From NCBI GenBank assembly GCA_947626635.1, contig CANQSY010000007.1, positions 1 to 43,152 of the forward strand: DNA of 43,152 bases, in the 5' to 3' direction. Below the pieces are notes generated by a model that did not search any database, was not told the origin of the DNA, and saw nothing but the letters and a program-made list of their open reading frames with translations. A program made the translations under genes and the position numbers. This DNA is from an uncultured Akkermansia sp. Lineage in GTDB: Bacteria > Verrucomicrobiota > Verrucomicrobiia > Verrucomicrobiales > Akkermansiaceae. Shown piece after piece: positions 41,388-43,152 of the stretch; position 1 is the first letter of the stretch; every line of letters starts with the position of its first letter.

Positions 41388-43000
41388 TCCTCCTCCTTCT
41401 TGTCCTTCGCATCCGCAGCCTTCTCCGCCGCCGCCTCGCGAGCTTTCTCCGAGGGGACAACTTCCTCGGGTTCGGGCTCAGGATCCGGGTAAGCGATACG
41501 ATTATGATTCATCTTACTCAGCGTCGTGAGGAAAGAATCCTTCATCTTTGCTATGTCCCCCAGTGTGATCTGGCAATCCTGAAGATGTCCGTCCAAAATG
41601 CGTTCCCGAAAGATTTTCTCCACCAAGTCACGTATCTGATCCTCGGTGGGATGGGAGAGAGACCGGGTTGCGCTCTCAACAGCATCCGCCATACTCACGA
41701 TGCCGGACTCACGTGTTTGCGGGATGGGGCCCTCATAGCTGAAGTCATTCTTATTGACATCTTCAGGGCATGTGTCGATGAGCCCTTGGTCGAATTTAGC
41801 CTTTTGCTCCTTATAGTGATCCATCGCTTTGCGATAGAAGAAGTAAGTGAGGAGTTTACCGTGGTGTTCGCGAATGACGTTGATGATGCGTATATTGAGG
41901 TTGTTTTTGCGGGCAATTTCAACACCGCGCTGCACGTGGCCAATGATGATTTTGGCGCTTTCTTTCGCCGTGAGTGCATCGTGCTTTGATTTGGCCTGGT
42001 CGGGCATGTTTTCCGTGAAGTACTCGGGATTTTCCAGCTTGCCGATGTCGTGGTAAAGACCGCAAACGCCGGCGCGGGTGACATCCGCGCCGATGGCCTC
42101 AGCCGCTGCCTCTGCGAGGCGCTGCACCGACAAGCTGTGGTGGAAGGTACCGGGCGCATTCAACTGAAGCTGCTTGAGCACAGGCTGGTTGATGTCCGCC
42201 CACTCCAACCATCTGATGTACGTCGATAGATTAAAGACTTTCTCGAGCATCGGCATCACCCCGCCAATCACCACGCTCACAAGGAAATTGATGAATACAG
42301 TCGCGACAAACTCCACCGCAAAGCCCGCCATGTTAAATCCCCCGCGAAGAGTCTCCAACCCATTCTCGCGAAAACACCCAAGAGCTACGGCGGCAACAAA
42401 GACCGTTACGCCCGTCGCAAAGCCGGCATAAAGAATCCTGTCTCGCTTGTGGACCCGACTGTCAATCTGGGCAGTGATGAGTCCGGCCAGGAGGCTGATG
42501 ACCAGGTAATCTCCCAAGATGATGCCGGGACAATCCGCCGGCATAAGCGCCATGCCAAACAGAGCCGTACACAGTGCGACAAATACTCCCTGTTCACGAC
42601 CGATCATCACCGCTGTCATGCCCGGCGCAAAGGCGTACGGCAACCCCAGCAGCATCTGTCCCAAAGTGATGTGGACCGGCAGGACACTGCGCAGCAGGAA
42701 AAAACAGTGATTCACCGCGATCTGCGCTATCACAAGCAAAATGATGAGCATCCACCGCACCATGTTCATCTCACGCTTGTTGTGATTCACACTGTACACG
42801 ATGGCCAGCGCTACCCCTATCAGGACAAGCCACGCCATCCGGTACGCCCCCTCTGTCATATCCTGTACAGAGTTCGTTACCAAATAGCACAGAACGATCA
42901 CACCCATCACTCCCATCAGCAGCATCTTCTGCCGCCCACTGAGCCACGCTCCCTTCTTCCCTTGGTCTTTATTCCTCTTGAATGATAGGATCTTTGACAT
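41384..43000 (-). CDS. 7TM-HD phosphohydrolase (PgpH-like, putative c-di-AMP phosphodiesterase) without large extracytoplasmic domain
   Basis: Multiple TMs, then NAPGTFHHSLSVQRLAEAAAEAIGADVTRAGVCGLYHDIGKLENPEYFTENM...IREHHGKLLTYFFYRKAM...SMADAVESATRSL. Confidence 0.88.
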   Translation of the reverse strand: MSKILSFKRNKDQGKKGAWLSGRQKMLLMGVMGVIVLCYLVTNSVQDMTEGAYRMAWLVLIGVALAIVYSVNHNKREMNMVRWMLIILLVIAQIAVNHCFFLLRSVLPVHITLGQMLLGLPYAFAPGMTAVMIGREQGVFVALCTALFGMALMPADCPGIILGDYLVISLLAGLITAQIDSRVHKRDRILYAGFATGVTVFVAAVALGCFRENGLETLRGGFNMAGFAVEFVATVFINFLVSVVIGGVMPMLEKVFNLSTYIRWLEWADINQPVLKQLQLNAPGTFHHSLSVQRLAEAAAEAIGADVTRAGVCGLYHDIGKLENPEYFTENMPDQAKSKHDALTAKESAKIIIGHVQRGVEIARKNNLNIRIINVIREHHGKLLTYFFYRKAMDHYKEQKAKFDQGLIDTCPEDVNKNDFSYEGPIPQTRESGIVSMADAVESATRSLSHPTEDQIRDLVEKIFRERILDGHLQDCQITLGDIAKMKDSFLTTLSKMNHNRIAYPDPEPEPEEVVPSEKAREAAAEKAADAKDKKEEE

Positions 43001-43029
43001 AGTTCTATCAGTGTTCGGAATGAGCCCCT

Positions 43030-43058
43030 ATTGTAAGGCTCGCTCCTCACTTTGTCAA
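43030..43058 (-). promoter_or_regulatory. Strong sigma70-like promoter of HD-BASS operon (TTGACA-N17-TACAAT)
   Basis: Reverse complement: TTGACA aagtgaggagcgagcct TACAAT, 29 nt before the ATG. Confidence 0.72.
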
Positions 43059-43152
43059 GCCACACTCCCCACGACCCAGGGCAAACGCATTTGAAAACCT
43101 GGGGGCAGAATTGGACGTATGGAATTTAGCATCAATAAATTATTTAAATTAT

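Overview
The window looks like an ordinary chromosomal segment of a Gram-negative bacterium. A Verrucomicrobiota/Akkermansia-like host is my inference from gene content only. It carries about 23 supportable genes: a giant 3774-aa autotransporter with PATR-like repeats; KamA-family radical SAM; a small RHH-like protein; Mrp/ApbC; TerC; TrpB-TrpA; PoxB-like ThDP enzyme; an overlapping SpoIIE-type phosphatase / Ser-Thr kinase-TPR pair; L35-L20; Prs; an NSS symporter with a 46-aa MetS-like subunit missing from the ORF track; a FucP-like MFS; flotillin-NfeD; a PutA-like bifunctional protein; QueD; BioG-like; two uncharacterised proteins; a BASS transporter; and a 7TM-HD phosphohydrolase. I saw no rRNA, tRNA, CRISPR array, phage or transposase gene. 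The most interesting signals are: (1) a recurring promoter, TTGNNN-N16-18-TAnnnT placed 6-10 nt before the start codon, implying leaderless or near-leaderless mRNAs for many genes; (2) a PutA-fold protein whose proline-binding Arg pair and ALDH catalytic Cys both appear substituted; (3) a SpoIIE phosphatase with a C-terminal RsbW-like domain that seems to lack the ATP-lid; (4) an intergenic repeat family of GC hairpins with compensatory changes and variable tetraloops, including a 111-bp tandem duplication; (5) a PgpH-like HD protein without the extracytoplasmic sensor domain, translationally coupled to a BASS transporter. All calls come from reading the sequence; no database search was run.
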